NCBI GenBank assembly: GCA_949361645.1
Contig: OX442433.1
Location: 6,648,029 to 6,712,028 of the forward strand
DNA length: 64,000 nt
Direction of reading: 5' to 3'
DNA from: Spongilla lacustris
Taxonomy: Eukaryota; Porifera; Demospongiae; Spongillida; Spongillidae
Position numbers and translations under genes: made by a program. The notes under the pieces were generated by a model that saw nothing but the letters and a program-made list of their open reading frames with translations, ran no database searches and was not told where the DNA came from. Positions 60,427 to 64,000 of the stretch are shown here, in pieces. The stretch's first letter is position 1; the number at the start of each line of letters is the position of its first letter.

Positions 60427-63400
60427 GGGGTGTGTGTGTATGTGTGTCTTAATTGTGTACTTCTTTTCTCTCCTTTCCAAGAGTTATGTTCTCTGGTTCA
60501 TATTGAAACAGGTTTCCGTTTTGTGGGCGTGGTCTTCATGTGAACATAATATTATATACAGAGAGTTGCATATTCATATTGTACGAGGGGAAACAACCAT
60601 GGGATTTCCCCATTGAGGGCCGCTAGTAATAAAATGTCTAATACCGGGGGTATGTGTAAATTCTATTTGCGCGGAAAATGTAAGTTCGGAGACCGGTGCA
60701 GGGATTCTCATGGCGGCAGAAACTCGGTAATAGCTCCACATGCGCAACGAACCAGCCGGCGGAGCGAGCCCATCGGTGGTCGCTGTTACTCCGTGCCCTT
60801 GCCAAAGGACATCCCTGTTGGAGTCGTCGCGGGGAAGGGCAGGAGTCATTTATGTCGAATCGAAGCGGGATTATTACCACGCATTGTGCACTTACTTGCA
60901 TCTGAACACGAAGTGAGTTTGCTAATTTTACTCTTATTTTGAAGTTGTTAGTTGTCTTGAAATGCTGTCCCGGGGGGCTAGAAGGTATAACAGAAGCTTG
61001 TCCGGGGGGGGGGGGGGGGGGGGGGGGGGGATGAATGAAAATACAAGCACGTCCAGTGTGTGTGGAATAAAATAAGAAGCTTGTCAAGGGGGGGCATTTA
61101 TAAGTCTGTCCTGGGAAGGGAGGCACATAATAAATGCATGTCCAGGGTTTTATGTTGTCCTGGGGGGAGGGGGATATTTGCAATTATTGTCATCCATAGA
61201 GGTGTACGATTAAATAATGGAATAGCCCACTTTACATGGCTTTGCCTTTTATGCATAGATCAAGGTGCATCTCGAAGTGCCTGACAAGGAACTGTTTCGG
61301 GAGGTGAAAGGGAAGTTGGAACACTTGTTTGACTCGTTGGTGAGTTGAGTTGCTAATACTGTTGGGGCTTACACCTCCATCGCCCTGCTCGTGCGCTGTA
61401 GTGCCTAAAGTGGCGTAAAGGGAACGTTTTGAATGTAATCAGACTGGTCCTTCCTGATGGAGTGGGCACGAGGAACGACCTGTCCCTGCGGTTTGTCAGG
61501 TACGAAGGCAGTCTCTCGAACCACTTCCACACCAATCCTCACTGCAAAGAGGGTGTCCATGTTCTGCACTGTATTGATGAGGTAAAGTGTGTGTGTGTGT
61601 GATGTATACAAGTGGGGTGTGTGGGTGCTGTGTGATGTGTACAAGTGGGGTGTGTGGGTGCTGTGTGATGTGTACAAGTGGTGTGTGTGTGTGATGTGTA
61701 CAAGTGAGTGTGTGGGTGCTTGTGATGTGTACAAGTGGTGTGTGTGTGTGATGTGTACAAGTGGGGTGTGCATGTGTGTGTGATGTGTGCATGCTTGTGT
61801 ATGGTAGTTGTACCTGAAAATAGATATTGTACCAAATGTACTCAGCCATATGATTGAGTTTCACTTTATGATCAACATTTTCAAGTTATGAAGATCAGAA
61901 TTAGGTGTCCATAAGTCATGTGATCTGCAGAGTTCAGTTCTGTGTATGCATATACATGTCACTGTTGGGTCCCCAGACCCACTGTTTGAATGGTACTGTG
62001 GCGGAAGAACAGTCGACTTCGAGGTTTGCATTCCCATGACAACCTAGTGTTGTGTCCTTTTCACTGCATGCTGGCTGTGTGGTTCAGTTTGATTCTTAAC
62101 TGTGGAGATGTGACGTCTATACTTCACTGTGGTCTGAAAGGGATGCAAGAAAAATTGAAGCAGAATGGAAACTTGAGAGGGAAGCTGGAGGCTAAGTGAG
62201 CAACTGTATAGGTAGAATAAAGTTTATAAATATGGTGAACATCAACCTTAAATCCGTAGTTTGCAATATGACAGTTGAATGGCAAGGGAATGAGCCTGCA
62301 TAACTCTCATTATGGTAATCTATTTTGTATCATACATAGACTATCTGATGGTTGATGTAAGTGACTGGGAATTGGACCAAGCACATTTCCATTACTGAAC
62401 AGCTCATAACAACTCAAACGTTCATAACTAACACAGACATACATGTAGACTGGGGACAGTACTACAACCATCAGCCGGGTACCCACGGTTGATACTGATG
62501 CACCCACCCTCTGTAAAGGGTCATTTGCCTCACCGAAGTCACTATATAATATAAGTTAACCTTCCTCATTTCCTCAGCTGTCCTGTGGGGGATCAGTGGC
62601 ACTGATGAGGCCCAGGTCTTGGGTCCCCTCTGTGCCAGATCCCCAGCCCAGACAACAGTATCACCTAAATAGACCAAGTGCTACTGCCTCAGCACCACCC
62701 AGCTGACTGGAGACTGTGGCTACATGTGCATGCATAGCAAGTTCTCCAATACATGTACTCATCTGCAGGTGTGGTACTGGTAGGCGGGGCTCTCCCTCGT
62801 AGTACGACACATTAAGTTATACAACTGGCCTAAGGCACTTCCACTGTGCTCCATTCTCTTACTACGGCAGTTTCCATTTTGGAGCTTGCTGTAAAGAATG
62901 CCACAATATAATAAGCAAATCCAGTATAGTTTGATAATTAGAACTCCGTGTAATAGCAATTATGTACAATTGGAACTAACAACCTGTTGATTGTCTGTAT
63001 ACATTGCCCCTTTGAAACATGATCAGCCACATGTTAGTATGACGAACTGCACTGCCTGCAGCCAGTTGAAATCCTGCATGGAAGGGTTAGACAGACTGGA
63101 TTATTTGAATTGGATATCATCACTTGTAGGTTTGGGAAGAAGTTCTGGTACTCGCTACCTAAGGAAACACTGGATAGTGATATGAACATGAGGGAGCTCG
63201 GAGATTTGCTTGATGTCAACTCAAAAGCACAGTTTCGTAGTGGAATGAACATGAGGTGATGGAGGTGTGTCTGGTGTAACCCTTTGTGTGCAGGATTGAT
63301 CCTACCAAGGTTGAGGCGCTTGCCACAGAACTAAAGAGTCACTGCAGCGAGAAACATGTTCTTGAGATCTACAGCTTTACCATCACACTACATGTACCTG

Positions 63401-63624
63401 CTGGTGACAAGAGAAAGAAAGTGGATGTGCAGGTGGTTGCCATGGAAGACGGTACGCTAAAGGTTATCAGGGTCAAGAAAAATGAAAGTCGAGCTGCTGT
63501 CATTGATGTTGTGTACATGCACAGGTGTGTTGTGGTACGTGTGTATGTGTGTGTATATGTGTGTGTGTATGCATGTGTGTGTGTGTGTGAGTGCATGTGT
63601 GTGTGAGTGCGTGTGCATGTGCGT

Positions 63625-63685
<61 letters not shown>

Positions 63686-64000
63686 GACAGAGATGTTACT
63701 GTGCTGTACCCTGACCTCCAGGCAGCATGACTCCAGGCTGGAGTTGGACCTACATGAGGTTGTGCGCGAAAGTGACCCCGAGTTTAGCTCTGTTAATAGG
63801 TTGGTAGAGACCATCTCTGTACCAAGGCCAGGGACCCTATCGTTCTGCCCCTGGAAGGTCATAAACCTCCGCTACAAGAGACAGTCCACCTTTGTGCTCG
63901 AAGACACTTTCCTGGTCACCATATTGGATGTGAAAGAATGCAAAGTAGACTGGGAGAAGTATGGCAGAGAGAACCATGGTGAACTGCTGACAGTGAACCT

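Overview
This is nuclear DNA from an animal, most likely an early-branching marine invertebrate and plausibly a demosponge. The genes are split by short GT-AG introns (smallest seen 61 bp). Their products are clearly metazoan (HSF, SLC6, MATE, TRAP-alpha, LENG1, NSUN2, FCP1, NDUFS3). There are scavenger-receptor (SRCR) membrane proteins of the kind that are numerous in sponges. No sequence comparison was possible, so the lineage is inference. All gene names come from reading exon translations and recognising conserved motifs; exon ends were set by splice consensus and phase continuity.

Layout. 0-3.7 kb: a minisatellite, a decayed piggyBac-like transposase remnant, a fold-back element and a 57-bp tandem repeat. 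3.7-12.5 kb: the N-terminal half of DDX27 (minus), a long coiled-coil gene (plus) that runs into a 200-N assembly gap, and the N-terminal half of a MATE transporter (minus). 13.4-14.9 kb: a hAT-like non-autonomous element with a 24-bp satellite and a perfect 62-bp palindrome. 15-18 kb: an unidentified small gene (plus) and a one-exon membrane protein with a degenerate serine beta-lactamase-like fold (minus). 19.0-24.7 kb: a complete SLC6 transporter (plus). 25.0-27.2 kb: SSR1/TRAP-alpha (minus). 27.4-28.8 kb: LENG1 (plus). 29.3-34.9 kb: a heat shock factor (minus). 34.9-43.4 kb: NSUN2 (plus, 20 exons). 43.9-48.8 kb: duplicated and partly decayed SRCR receptor genes. 51.2-53.2 kb: NDUFS3 (minus). 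53.4-60.4 kb: FCP1/CTDP1 (plus). 60.6-64 kb: an unidentified CCCH-finger gene (plus) that leaves the window.

Gene order is compact and mostly alternates head-to-head and tail-to-tail. Four pairs share short divergent promoters: DDX27/coiled-coil (149 bp), SSR1/LENG1 (191 bp), HSF/NSUN2 (63 bp) and NDUFS3/FCP1 (237 bp). Most are housekeeping genes (ribosome biogenesis, ER translocation, RNA methylation, complex I, Pol II CTD phosphatase). They have no common pathway; what links them is shared promoters.

The most unusual property is the number of intronic minisatellites, some seeded on splice sites. In DDX27 a 22-bp unit containing an exon end and its 5' splice donor is repeated about 12 times. 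In NSUN2 a 27-bp unit of the same construction is repeated three times, in frame. A second NSUN2 intron begins directly with a donor-like repeat. A 1.65-kb near-perfect palindrome inserted in an FCP1 intron has an exactly readable TA target duplication, because it landed inside a tandem repeat.
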